Source: CAYFUF01 sp964346245 (GTDB lineage: Bacteria; Bacillota; Clostridia; Tissierellales; Peptoniphilaceae). From it: 22,916 nucleotides of DNA. A program made the position numbers and the translations under genes. The stretch is taken from positions 1-22,916 of the forward strand of contig CAYFUF010000023.1 in assembly GCA_964346245.1 (NCBI GenBank), in the 5' to 3' direction. The notes under the pieces are model-generated. The model saw only the letters and a list, made by a program, of their open reading frames with translations, was not told where the DNA came from and did not search any database. This document shows, piece after piece, positions 1-7,570 of this stretch (the stretch's first letter is position 1; each line of letters begins with the position of its first letter).

Positions 1-50
1 TTGTGCAGGACTTGCACCTGCTTCCGCGCTTACCAACGAGGCTATTTAAT
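1..50 (-). promoter_or_regulatory. Cobalamin riboswitch, 5' part, truncated by the window edge
   Basis: Read on the minus strand, this stretch contains GCGCGGAAGCAGGTGCAAG followed by TCCTGCAC. This resembles the conserved cobalamin riboswitch core, GGGAA-n-GGTGnAAnTCC-n-C. A small GCC...GGT stem precedes it, as P3 would. The CCCGCCACTG part of the core would lie beyond position 1, so the element is cut. It would control a gene to the left of the window, probably for B12 uptake or synthesis. This fits the context, because the neighbouring operon encodes an adenosylcobalamin-dependent mutase. The call rests on motif recognition of half an element, not on a covariance-model search. Confidence 0.7.
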
Positions 51-55
51 TGTTT

Positions 56-78
56 ACTGAAAAGCAGTGCTCTTCAGT
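56..78. repeat. Hairpin between hmd and the riboswitch
   Basis: ACTGAA and TTCAGT pair around an inner AGC/GCT stem, with one A/C mismatch and a 3-nt loop, giving about nine base pairs. No U-run follows on either strand, so this is not a canonical intrinsic terminator. It lies just downstream of the extended -10 at 91-99, so in that transcript it would be a 5' leader stem ahead of the riboswitch core. It may instead stabilise the 3' end of the nicotinate operon mRNA. Confidence 0.4.
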
Positions 79-90
79 AGTTCTGGTTTC

Positions 91-99
91 ATTATAGCA
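91..99 (-). promoter_or_regulatory. Extended -10 promoter for the riboswitch-controlled transcript
   Basis: On the minus strand this reads TGCTATAAT, a perfect extended -10 (TGnTATAAT). It lies 25 bases downstream of the hmd stop codon. No good -35 is visible at 16-18 bases upstream, which extended -10 promoters can tolerate. Transcription would start near position 84 and enter the hairpin at 56-78 and then the putative cobalamin riboswitch. Confidence 0.5.
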
Positions 100-123
100 G
101 AATTAGCGTGGTGGCAGAGGGAA

Positions 124-1530
124 TTATTCTTCCTCAACAACAACAATCCCTAATCTCTTTGCTGCTTCTTGGGCTTGTTCTAAGGACGGTATCGCATCTT
201 TGAGCACTAAACGGCCACCCCCTCGATTTAAAGCGTAGACTTCTGCTGTCATTTCATCTGTTACAATCGTAATCTTTTGAATAGAAGGTTCAGTGCCTTC
301 AATGATATCCACTTGTATCCCTTCTTCGATAACTTTATTTACAGAAGTATTATAAGCATCGTAATCTGCAGTAGAAGCTCCGTAGACAGCACCCATTAAT
401 ATACCAGGCATATTAATGGCCCGGCGGGCAAAAAGTTCAGGGTAAAGCTCAACTCTTACCGCCTTGATTTTCCCTTCAGCTAACTCATGGGCAATTCTTG
501 CTGCATTCGTAGGTGAACCCACCGCTTGACTTGAACCGCCAACGACCGGGTCACCTAAGGTCCCAGTAATTGGAGCAGAACCTTCTGCAATTTTCTTTGC
601 AATACGATTTGCCTTAGCCAAAGTATCTTGAATATGTTGCTTTTCTTTATTTTTGACTTCTTCTTCCACGAGAGTTTCTACATTCTCTTTGCGGCGGAAG
701 AAAGGTTCCATAAACTCAACAACCGTAGGTACCACATAGGTTGCAGATTCTTTGTGGACCTCTGAAGCCATAGCGAAGATGACATCGAAAGGTACATTCA
801 CTTCCATATCTGTTCTCTTGCACAATTTTGCGGCGAACATGCCTCCCATAACAGCGCCTGCGATATGAGTAGAGCAAAGCGCTGGAACAAGCACCCTAGG
901 CGTACAGGGGACCGCTATCGTTGGAGAAATGGCGATGACCATTGCCCTTTCCATATCTTCGGGAGTCCCTCCAAGAAGAGCTGACATTGCGGCTGCAATA
1001 GATACAGAACCCGATCCAAAGCCTTCCATATTACAACCTGACCCTGTTTTGCCAACGCGGAAGAGTCCGCCTATCTTAATCATGAGGGCACCAATTTTAG
1101 CAACATCCTCATCACTGTAACCATTTTCCTTCATGGCCATCACAAAGCCAGTGTGTGGACAAGAATCACCCGTACCTGCACAGGGTCTCAGGCCGATACA
1201 GTGGTTGCCTACTTGGGCTGATAAGGTGTAGAAAATAGCATCATCCAATAATTTATCTTCAAACAGTTTAGCCCCTTCAACTTTGCTTAACTGTTCCCCA
1301 ATCGTACCAAAGAGTATCGATTCACCGTCCTTAGCCCCAATTTTCGCCGCTTTAATATTATGCTCATATTCTTCCAGGACTTTCTGGAGGATTTCTTCTC
1401 GACCGAGGCCCGTTCTTTCCTCTTCTTCAAGTAAAACAACATCCACCACGGAAACTTCATATTCCCTTGCCACTTGAACCATTTCAGAAACAGTTAATGG
1501 CATTTTCTCCCTTATGGTTTTCGCTAGCAT
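124..1530 (-). CDS. hmd: 2-(Hydroxymethyl)glutarate dehydratase, serine dehydratase-like (alpha-beta fusion)
   Basis: Predicted to dehydrate (S)-2-(hydroxymethyl)glutarate to 2-methyleneglutarate, the Hmd step assigned in E. barkeri to a [4Fe-4S] serine dehydratase-like protein. The 468-residue product begins like an L-serine dehydratase alpha subunit. It has six cysteines between residues about 111 and 219 (in CIGLRPC, GDSCP, GSGCNMEG, VPCTPR and ALCSTH) that could supply cluster ligands. From about residue 325 it resembles the serine dehydratase beta domain (GDPVVGGSSQAVGSPTNAARI), but the usual SSSHT motif is altered, consistent with a different substrate. The domain order is alpha then beta. 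I chose the ATG at 1530, which sits 7 bases after AGAAGG; a TTG at 1536 is a poorer alternative. It is the last gene of block 3, 17 bases after dml. Ordinary L-serine dehydratase is the alternative, made unlikely by context. Confidence 0.8.
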   Translation of the reverse strand: MLAKTIREKMPLTVSEMVQVAREYEVSVVDVVLLEEEERTGLGREEILQKVLEEYEHNIKAAKIGAKDGESILFGTIGEQLSKVEGAKLFEDKLLDDAIFYTLSAQVGNHCIGLRPCAGTGDSCPHTGFVMAMKENGYSDEDVAKIGALMIKIGGLFRVGKTGSGCNMEGFGSGSVSIAAAMSALLGGTPEDMERAMVIAISPTIAVPCTPRVLVPALCSTHIAGAVMGGMFAAKLCKRTDMEVNVPFDVIFAMASEVHKESATYVVPTVVEFMEPFFRRKENVETLVEEEVKNKEKQHIQDTLAKANRIAKKIAEGSAPITGTLGDPVVGGSSQAVGSPTNAARIAHELAEGKIKAVRVELYPELFARRAINMPGILMGAVYGASTADYDAYNTSVNKVIEEGIQVDIIEGTEPSIQKITIVTDEMTAEVYALNRGGGRLVLKDAIPSLEQAQEAAKRLGIVVVEEE

Positions 1531-1547
1531 CCACAAACCTTCTTTCT

Positions 1548-2432
1548 TTATACATCAGCTTTTCGGCCTGTATTATACTTTTCTTCTTTCCGCCTGTACT
1601 CCGGTAATCCCATTAGATTATTAAAATCCTCGAAGGGAATCATCTGATCAAGGTAGTCATTCGTCGTCCCTTTTTCTTTAATTTCTTTCATTAGCTTGTC
1701 CATCGCTGCTGCCGTAACATAAGTGGAAGCGGTTGGATAAATGACGATATTGTAACCCAGTTCTTCCAATCTTTCATTAGATAGTAAGGGGGTACGACCG
1801 CCTTCAACCATATTAGCTAGTGTATAGGCGTCAATTTCTTTGTTAATCAGAGCCATCTCCTCTTCTGATTCTGGAGACTCGATGAAAATAACATCTGCCC
1901 CTGCTTGGGCATACAGCTTGCCTCGGCGAATAGCTTCATCAATACCATGGGTTGTCCTTGCATCTGTGCGGGCCATGATAAGAAAGTCTGGATTTGTTCT
2001 AGCATCTACTGCTGCACGAATTTTACCGACCATTTCCTCAGCACTGATGACTTCCCTGCCTACCATGTGGCCACATTTCTTAGGCATAACTTGATCTTCC
2101 AGCTGTATCATAGATACACCTGCTTTCTCGTATCCGCGAACAGTACGAAGCACGTTCATTGCATTACCGAAGCCTGTATCTGCATCAGCAATAATAGCAA
2201 GCCCGTCTGAAGCTTCGACAAAATAATCAGCTCGTTGGACCATCTCGGAGTAAGTCAAGAGTCCAATGTCTGGCTTTCCTAGAACGGAAGCGGACTGGCC
2301 ATAACCTGTCATATATACCGCCTCAAAGTTATTCGATGCAATAACAGAAGCTGTCAAGGCATCATGGGCGCCTGGTGCAACGATAAATTTACCTTCTTCT
2401 AGTAATGAGCGAAGTGTCTTTTTCGGTGTCAT
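1548..2432 (-). CDS. dml: 2,3-Dimethylmalate lyase
   Basis: Cleaves (2R,3S)-2,3-dimethylmalate to propionate and pyruvate, the final step of nicotinate fermentation. The 294-residue protein belongs to the isocitrate lyase/PEP mutase superfamily. Visible family motifs are the metal-binding stretch ADADTGFGN (residues 82-90), the LEDQ motif (111-114) and the catalytic loop KKCGHM (118-123) with its active-site cysteine. Length is typical of the methylisocitrate lyase/Dml group. The ATG at 2432 is preceded by AAAGGAGA at good spacing. Methylisocitrate lyase (PrpB) or oxaloacetate hydrolase would look similar. The position between the mutase/isomerase genes and hmd, with dimethylmaleate hydratase genes in the same block, points to Dml. 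Confidence 0.88.
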   Translation of the reverse strand: MTPKKTLRSLLEEGKFIVAPGAHDALTASVIASNNFEAVYMTGYGQSASVLGKPDIGLLTYSEMVQRADYFVEASDGLAIIADADTGFGNAMNVLRTVRGYEKAGVSMIQLEDQVMPKKCGHMVGREVISAEEMVGKIRAAVDARTNPDFLIMARTDARTTHGIDEAIRRGKLYAQAGADVIFIESPESEEEMALINKEIDAYTLANMVEGGRTPLLSNERLEELGYNIVIYPTASTYVTAAAMDKLMKEIKEKGTTNDYLDQMIPFEDFNNLMGLPEYRRKEEKYNTGRKADV

Positions 2433-2457
2433 GTAATCTCCTTTAAAGGTTTGTGTC

Positions 2458-4023
2458 TTATTCTTTATCTTTTGTTTTTAGATATTTATGTGCATGCTGC
2501 TTGAACCATTCTTTATGAATATCATCCATCTCTTCTGGATTTGCCATATTGAATTTGTTGCTATCACTACTTGTTTTCTCTTGTAAAGTGACCTTCGAAA
2601 AAGCCCCTTCTTTCATCAGTTTAAGAACAGCTGCTGGTTCATATTGGCCAAGAACGCCTAAAGCATAGATGATGTAATCTTGATCAAAAACAATTTCTCC
2701 CTGTTCAGGAAATAAAGAGTTTCCCTGGTTGGACAAAGCGATCTCGACCATCTTCCTGTTTAGCTCTTCATTTTGGCTAGCAAATATTCCGCCAATGCCA
2801 ATAATATACTTTACCTTTCTTAAATCACGGCCCACGGGGAAACCGGGAACTAATCCTGTTTCAGGACTAAATTCCTGGTTGATGTACCCTGCATGACGTT
2901 TCAAAGCAAGGTGGATTGCCCCAATTGCCATACTCGTGTTAATCGTCTTTTCCTCTTCTGTTTCTGCAATTATGGAAGGATTCTTCTCTCGGCGTAAGGA
3001 ATATTCCCGAAAATCCGCCTCCGTGATTGTTACACTCCGATTCAACTGCTCTGCAATTTTTACCAGACTCTTTGTCCCTAGGCTATCAATAATTCCCGTT
3101 GCTGATACGGATAGTCCTAAGTTGCCCTCTACGGTTCGATAGGATGCTTGCTTATCATTGTTGATAATCAAGCCAATATCTTCAGACCGCATATTTTCAG
3201 TTGATGGTAATACCGAATGAATATCCGTGGTTGCTCCTCCTAAGTCAATAAGAAGAACATCACCAACGCCATTCTCTTCATCGGTTCCTTGCGCTAAAAG
3301 TTCAGCAGCTAAAAGGACAGCACCTGGTGTCGGTCTTATCTCTTTATCCTCTACCAGGCTCATCAGTTCGCCAATTCCCTTTGCTTGTGTCAACTGCTTA
3401 ATAAATTCTCGATGAATCATTTCCCTAGCTGGTTTCACCTGTAGTTCGTGAATTGTCGGCATGATATTTGGCACGACTTGATAGGAACTACCAGCTTGAT
3501 TAAGTATTTCTGCCACTTCTCCGCTAGCATCACGGTTGCATGCGACAATAATCATACATTGCACACCGCTTTGAACGATTAATTTTGCATTTTCTACGGC
3601 TGATTCAGAGTGGCCTCCATCCGTCCCCCCTGCGAGTAGAATGATGTCCGGTTGGATTTCTTTAAGAATCTCTAAGCGCCGGTATGGTTCTTCCTCATCT
3701 GATATCACCTCTAGCACTCTTGCTCCCGCGTTCATGGCAACTTCTTTGGCCGCTTTAGCCGTTACGTGAGGCATGTAACCTAAGGCAACCATTCTTAACC
3801 CACCTGCTGCAGAAGCTGATGAAAAGACTTTGGCATCAAGATTAACTTCAACCTCTTGCTCAAGTAACTTATGCTTGCTTTTCTCCACGCCTTCCATAAT
3901 ATTGTCCAAAGTAGTTGGCGATTGACTTCGGCCCAGAAAGCTTAACTGGTTATCCTCTAGGTGAAAGGCGGTGAGTTTAGTGAAAGTAGAGCCAATATCA
4001 TAAACGATTCGATTTGCTTTCAT
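2458..4023 (-). CDS. MutL/GlmL-like ATPase, probable reactivase for methyleneglutarate mutase
   Basis: A 521-residue ASKHA-fold ATPase of the MutL/GlmL family, whose members lie beside B12-dependent carbon-skeleton mutases. Nucleotide-binding motifs are YDIGSTFTKLTAF near the N-terminus (residues 8-20), LLAGGTDGG (129-137) and LIDLGGATTDIHS (258-270). No hydantoinase or acetone carboxylase subunit is present, so the mutase is the evident partner. Inferred role: ATP-driven replacement of damaged cobalamin on Mgm, by analogy with diol dehydratase reactivases; the family's biochemistry is poorly proven. Its ATG overlaps the mii stop codon by one base (TAATG) with no strong ribosome site of its own, so translation is probably coupled to mii. 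Confidence 0.75.
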   Translation of the reverse strand: MKANRIVYDIGSTFTKLTAFHLEDNQLSFLGRSQSPTTLDNIMEGVEKSKHKLLEQEVEVNLDAKVFSSASAAGGLRMVALGYMPHVTAKAAKEVAMNAGARVLEVISDEEEPYRRLEILKEIQPDIILLAGGTDGGHSESAVENAKLIVQSGVQCMIIVACNRDASGEVAEILNQAGSSYQVVPNIMPTIHELQVKPAREMIHREFIKQLTQAKGIGELMSLVEDKEIRPTPGAVLLAAELLAQGTDEENGVGDVLLIDLGGATTDIHSVLPSTENMRSEDIGLIINNDKQASYRTVEGNLGLSVSATGIIDSLGTKSLVKIAEQLNRSVTITEADFREYSLRREKNPSIIAETEEEKTINTSMAIGAIHLALKRHAGYINQEFSPETGLVPGFPVGRDLRKVKYIIGIGGIFASQNEELNRKMVEIALSNQGNSLFPEQGEIVFDQDYIIYALGVLGQYEPAAVLKLMKEGAFSKVTLQEKTSSDSNKFNMANPEEMDDIHKEWFKQHAHKYLKTKDKE

Positions 4024-5192
4024 TAACTTAATCTGTCTTGTTTCATCAGTTCATCAACTTTGGCAGGGCTGATGGCAACATATCCTTTCATGATATGGCG
4101 AGCGGTTCTTTGGAAAGCGGCTTGTCTGACTTGTTGTTCATCAGCATCAGCTAGAACCGTAATAATCCCTGAAGGGTGGCCAATGCGGATGGGTTCATCG
4201 GTTGCTCGATTTCTACAAACTTGATTAACTATAGTTCCTTTTATTCTTGCTGCGGCGCCAGTACAAGCAGTTGCCGTACCTGCGTATGTTTTGTGGGTAA
4301 CCTGCATAAACATTAAACGGGCAAGGAAATCAATGTCGCTTTCTAGAATTTGTTGATTGGATCCGAAAGCTGTGTAATCTTGGGCTTCATTCACAAAGCA
4401 AACCATAGGGAAAGCTGGCAAGTTTTGCGTAGCCGCCTCCTCTGTCGTTTCAAGTCCAATCAAAACAGTTGCCTTAGCGCGAATTTCTTCCAAGATACTC
4501 AGTAAATCCGGATTGCCATCAATATGAGTGGGGCTCTCCGTACCTTGCATGTTGACATCTTGGGCGCGAACAAATACGCATACATTGGCAACATCGACAA
4601 TAGAAACTTCTATTGGCCCCCTACTTGTCTCAATCACGTCGACTGGATTTCCCGTTGGCAGTATTCTTCCAGTTGTCGAACCCGCTGTTCCAGAAAAGTC
4701 CATCCAGATTGTTGAACCTGTACCCGGCACACCATCGATGCCGGTGTCTCCTTCATAAACCGGTTGCCCATCTTCAACTTCCACATCAGCTACAAGAATT
4801 TTTCCGGTGTTCGTGTTGTGAATTCTTACTGTTGTCCTTGGCTCCTTTGCCTTCACCAAGGATTCTTCGATAGCAAAAGGTCCTACACCAGAAGAAATAT
4901 TGCCGCAGTTACCCGAGTAATCAATGTAAGGACGGTCGATAGCAACCTGCCCGAAAGTATAGTCGATATCCGCATCAGGATGGCTAGATGGTCCTATGAT
5001 TGCTACTTTTGATGTTAAGGGATCGGCACCTGCTAAACCATCAATTTGACGGCGGTCTGGACTTCCAAAGATAGAAAGAATGTAAGCATCTCTTTCTTTT
5101 TTATCCCTAGGCAAATCATTTTCTTTTAAGTAAATTCCCTTGCTCGTGCCACCTCGCAGTATGACGGCAGGTACTCTTATTTGTTTTGTCAT
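4023..5192 (-). CDS. mii: 3-Methylitaconate delta-isomerase (PrpF family)
   Basis: Isomerises (R)-3-methylitaconate to 2,3-dimethylmaleate by moving the double bond. The 389-residue protein has the PrpF/diaminopimelate epimerase-like double fold. Visible signatures are RGGTSKGIYL near the N-terminus (residues 13-22), SKVAIIGPSS (61-70) with Lys62, and SGNCGNISSGVGPFAIEE (93-110). From memory, Lys62 is the residue proposed as catalytic base in E. barkeri Mii. The ATG overlaps the mgm stop codon in an ATGA arrangement, and the ribosome site GGAGGAG lies inside the 3' end of mgm. PrpF (aconitate isomerase) is the paralogous alternative, but the mutase next door fixes the assignment. Confidence 0.9.
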   Translation of the reverse strand: MTKQIRVPAVILRGGTSKGIYLKENDLPRDKKERDAYILSIFGSPDRRQIDGLAGADPLTSKVAIIGPSSHPDADIDYTFGQVAIDRPYIDYSGNCGNISSGVGPFAIEESLVKAKEPRTTVRIHNTNTGKILVADVEVEDGQPVYEGDTGIDGVPGTGSTIWMDFSGTAGSTTGRILPTGNPVDVIETSRGPIEVSIVDVANVCVFVRAQDVNMQGTESPTHIDGNPDLLSILEEIRAKATVLIGLETTEEAATQNLPAFPMVCFVNEAQDYTAFGSNQQILESDIDFLARLMFMQVTHKTYAGTATACTGAAARIKGTIVNQVCRNRATDEPIRIGHPSGIITVLADADEQQVRQAAFQRTARHIMKGYVAISPAKVDELMKQDRLS

Positions 5193-7039
5193 TTATTTTT
5201 CTCCTCCAGTTCGCCTATCTTTTGCTCCAAGAAATCCACGACTTCTTGGGGATCTGTTCCCGGTCCAAAGAAACCGTCGACTCCGAGGAAGCCTGGTCCC
5301 TCGCTAGCAATCTTATCTTCAAACATCTGGTGGTCCTCTTCTTTTTCAGCAATTCGGCCACCAGCAAAATAAACCAGTTTATCTCTCAAACCAAGCTCTT
5401 CTAATTTCTCTCCTGTTCGAGGGAACAGGGTGACGCCAAGACCTAACAAGTTCGAACAACCTACAGCTTTTGCACCGACTTCAGCGGCGATTTCTGCAAC
5501 GGTTTCTGGTAGATTCATTCCTCGTAAATAAATGACTTCATACCCTGCACTTTCCAGCGTGTCTTTAATAAGATTAATCCCTACCACATGGGCATCAGCA
5601 CCCACGGTAGCAAGAACTACCTTTTCTTTGGTCGCATCTTTCTTCTCTTCAACAGTGACTTCTTCATCAGAGAAGGCCATCCGACTTGCATCTACGCCCA
5701 AGGGAGAGTAACCTGGTACATAACGCTTTATCCCGTCCTTATCTCGATGGGTGTGCACATGACGTTGAAGGTCCCAACCACCTGCCTGAGGCGCATCTAA
5801 AACACCGGCCTTACCAGCGTTGACAATCATCTCAATGAGTTCAATGTCCTCCCATTGCTTCCAAAAATCTACTGTAATATCTTCTGCTTTTAGCTCCTTA
5901 AGTCCTAGAACTGACTCTAATACAGCCATAGCTTCATTGAGAATTTCTTCTTTTCTCTTCTCAATAGCTGGATCTTGGACATCGACAGTATATGTTCTCT
6001 GGAAAACATCCTCCGTTCCCCAAATCGCCCTTCTCATGGAATCTCCCGTTGGAATTCCTACTGATTCTGCTGCCTTAGGACGATAGAAATCCGCTCCGCC
6101 TAACTTGGCGTAAACTGCCATGCGGGCAAAGTGGGCTGCCTCTGCCACTAAGTCTCCTGGTGGATTTTGGAAAGTTTCTGGAACTACAATTAATCCATCA
6201 CTCCATAACGTTGACCGGAAAGCGCGCATTAAAGCTAAATCTTGGAAGAGATTGATTCCAACAATATTCATCTGGATGGCTGATAGTTCTGCAGGCAAAC
6301 CAGCATGTACGGCTAAACCTTCAGCTAACAGGCACATTGCCAAGGCCATCCCATCAGTGCCTCCGATATTATTAAGGTGTTTATGTGAATCTAATTGAAC
6401 AAAGATGTTGTTTTCTGCACAAATTTGTAGCGCTTTATATCCGTTAATAACCTTAGTTTTATAGTCATGGATACCTCGGCCACCAAAATGAACATGGATA
6501 ACCGGACCAATATCTGTCCCATCAAAACCAGCAATAAGGGCATTCAGAATGGAGATATGGGGGGTGTCACCAGTGGCGTTAATGCGTACAGGATGGATTG
6601 AACCACCGCCCATTTCAATAAATTCTCTTTCCCCTTTAGGCGTAATCCCCCCCTTGCCTCTCGACTGCTCAATAAGCTCGCGTCCCTTTAACGGGTCAAT
6701 ATGACGAGTTGCTTCCGAGTGGACAAAGTGAAAGAGCTTGCTACCATACTGTTCAATTCCTTTATATAGTTCTAGAGATTCCTTATAGGTTTCTTCTGCC
6801 CCGTTACGACCAAGAATAGGATTCTGTGCAGGCCAACCTCTCTCACGAGCTTCGACAGCAAGATCGTGAATTCGGTAACCACTTCTGGTAAAACCAGCAA
6901 CTTCTCGTGGGTAGGGTTCAGGCAAACCGACAACTTCTCCGTTCTCATCTACATCCGGCATACTAACATCAAAGATATCTGCATAAGCACGTATTGCTTC
7001 AATATCTTCTTTTATGATTTGTTTCGTTTTTTCTTGCAA
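5189..7039 (-). CDS. mgm: 2-Methyleneglutarate mutase, adenosylcobalamin-dependent
   Basis: Rearranges the carbon skeleton of 2-methyleneglutarate to (R)-3-methylitaconate through radicals generated from adenosylcobalamin. The 616-residue chain has a long N-terminal catalytic barrel and a C-terminal B12-binding domain from about residue 474. The base-off/His-on motif DxHxxG is present as DAHVVG (D482, H484, G487), followed by the Rossmann-like VIYLRGMNLP. Length is close to the E. barkeri enzyme as I recall it. The start is TTG at 7039, with AGGAG six bases upstream; no ATG lies nearby. It is flanked by dmdB (42-base gap) and mii (4-base overlap). It is the only B12 enzyme in the window, which gives meaning to the riboswitch at the left edge and to the MutL-like gene. 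Confidence 0.93.
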   Translation of the reverse strand: MQEKTKQIIKEDIEAIRAYADIFDVSMPDVDENGEVVGLPEPYPREVAGFTRSGYRIHDLAVEARERGWPAQNPILGRNGAEETYKESLELYKGIEQYGSKLFHFVHSEATRHIDPLKGRELIEQSRGKGGITPKGEREFIEMGGGSIHPVRINATGDTPHISILNALIAGFDGTDIGPVIHVHFGGRGIHDYKTKVINGYKALQICAENNIFVQLDSHKHLNNIGGTDGMALAMCLLAEGLAVHAGLPAELSAIQMNIVGINLFQDLALMRAFRSTLWSDGLIVVPETFQNPPGDLVAEAAHFARMAVYAKLGGADFYRPKAAESVGIPTGDSMRRAIWGTEDVFQRTYTVDVQDPAIEKRKEEILNEAMAVLESVLGLKELKAEDITVDFWKQWEDIELIEMIVNAGKAGVLDAPQAGGWDLQRHVHTHRDKDGIKRYVPGYSPLGVDASRMAFSDEEVTVEEKKDATKEKVVLATVGADAHVVGINLIKDTLESAGYEVIYLRGMNLPETVAEIAAEVGAKAVGCSNLLGLGVTLFPRTGEKLEELGLRDKLVYFAGGRIAEKEEDHQMFEDKIASEGPGFLGVDGFFGPGTDPQEVVDFLEQKIGELEEKNK

Positions 7040-7081
7040 AGTAAACTCCTATCTAACTAGAAAGCTATGGTTCGCTTGTTC

Positions 7082-7570
7082 TCAATCAATACCTAAATCT
7101 GCACGTACACGATTGATAAGCCCACCATGAGATAAGGTGCGACGAACATTCTCACTCAATGGTGAAAACTCAATGGTCTTACCCTCGTGAATAATTGTTC
7201 CCTTCTCTACATCGACTTCGAGATAATCACCATCGACTAGCTTATCAACGATATCCGCTTGAAATACAGGTAAACCTATGTTTATAGCGTTTCTTCGAAA
7301 TATACGGGCAAAACTCTTAGCGATGACCAAGTGAACGCCTGCAGACTTGAGTGCAATAGGTGCTTGTTCTCTTGATGAACCTGAGCCAAAGTTCTTGCCA
7401 GCAACAATAATTTTTCTCTCTGCAATGTTTTCTTTAAAGTTCTTTTCTGATCCTGCCATAGCATATTGAGCTAGTTCTTCAACGGGGACGGACATGGCAT
7501 AGCCCGGAAGAATCTGATCCGTATCAACGTCATCGCCAAACAGTTGGACGTAACCTTTTATCTGTTCCAT
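7082..7570 (-). CDS. dmdB: 2,3-Dimethylmalate dehydratase, small subunit
   Basis: Swivel-domain subunit (162 residues) that pairs with DmdA to hydrate dimethylmaleate to (2R,3S)-2,3-dimethylmalate. It is homologous to LeuD and the aconitase C-terminal domain. The DDVDTDQILPG segment (residues 13-23) and the substrate-binding loop KNFGSGSSREQAP (59-71) are both intact. Its ATG overlaps the dmdA stop by one base, as in leuCD-type pairs. Taken alone it could be LeuD or homoaconitase small subunit. Placement between hgd/dmdA and mgm, with no leucine genes around, supports DmdB. Confidence 0.88.
   Translation of the reverse strand: MEQIKGYVQLFGDDVDTDQILPGYAMSVPVEELAQYAMAGSEKNFKENIAERKIIVAGKNFGSGSSREQAPIALKSAGVHLVIAKSFARIFRRNAINIGLPVFQADIVDKLVDGDYLEVDVEKGTIIHEGKTIEFSPLSENVRRTLSHGGLINRVRADLGID

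Noticed and set aside
1..50. A tRNA T-arm-like stem-loop (GCAGG-TGCAAGT-CCTGC on the minus strand)
   Set aside because: No acceptor, D or anticodon arms can be built upstream, and the wider motif fits a cobalamin riboswitch core better.
124..1530. Housekeeping L-serine dehydratase
   Set aside because: The operon context and the altered beta-domain motif favour 2-(hydroxymethyl)glutarate dehydratase.
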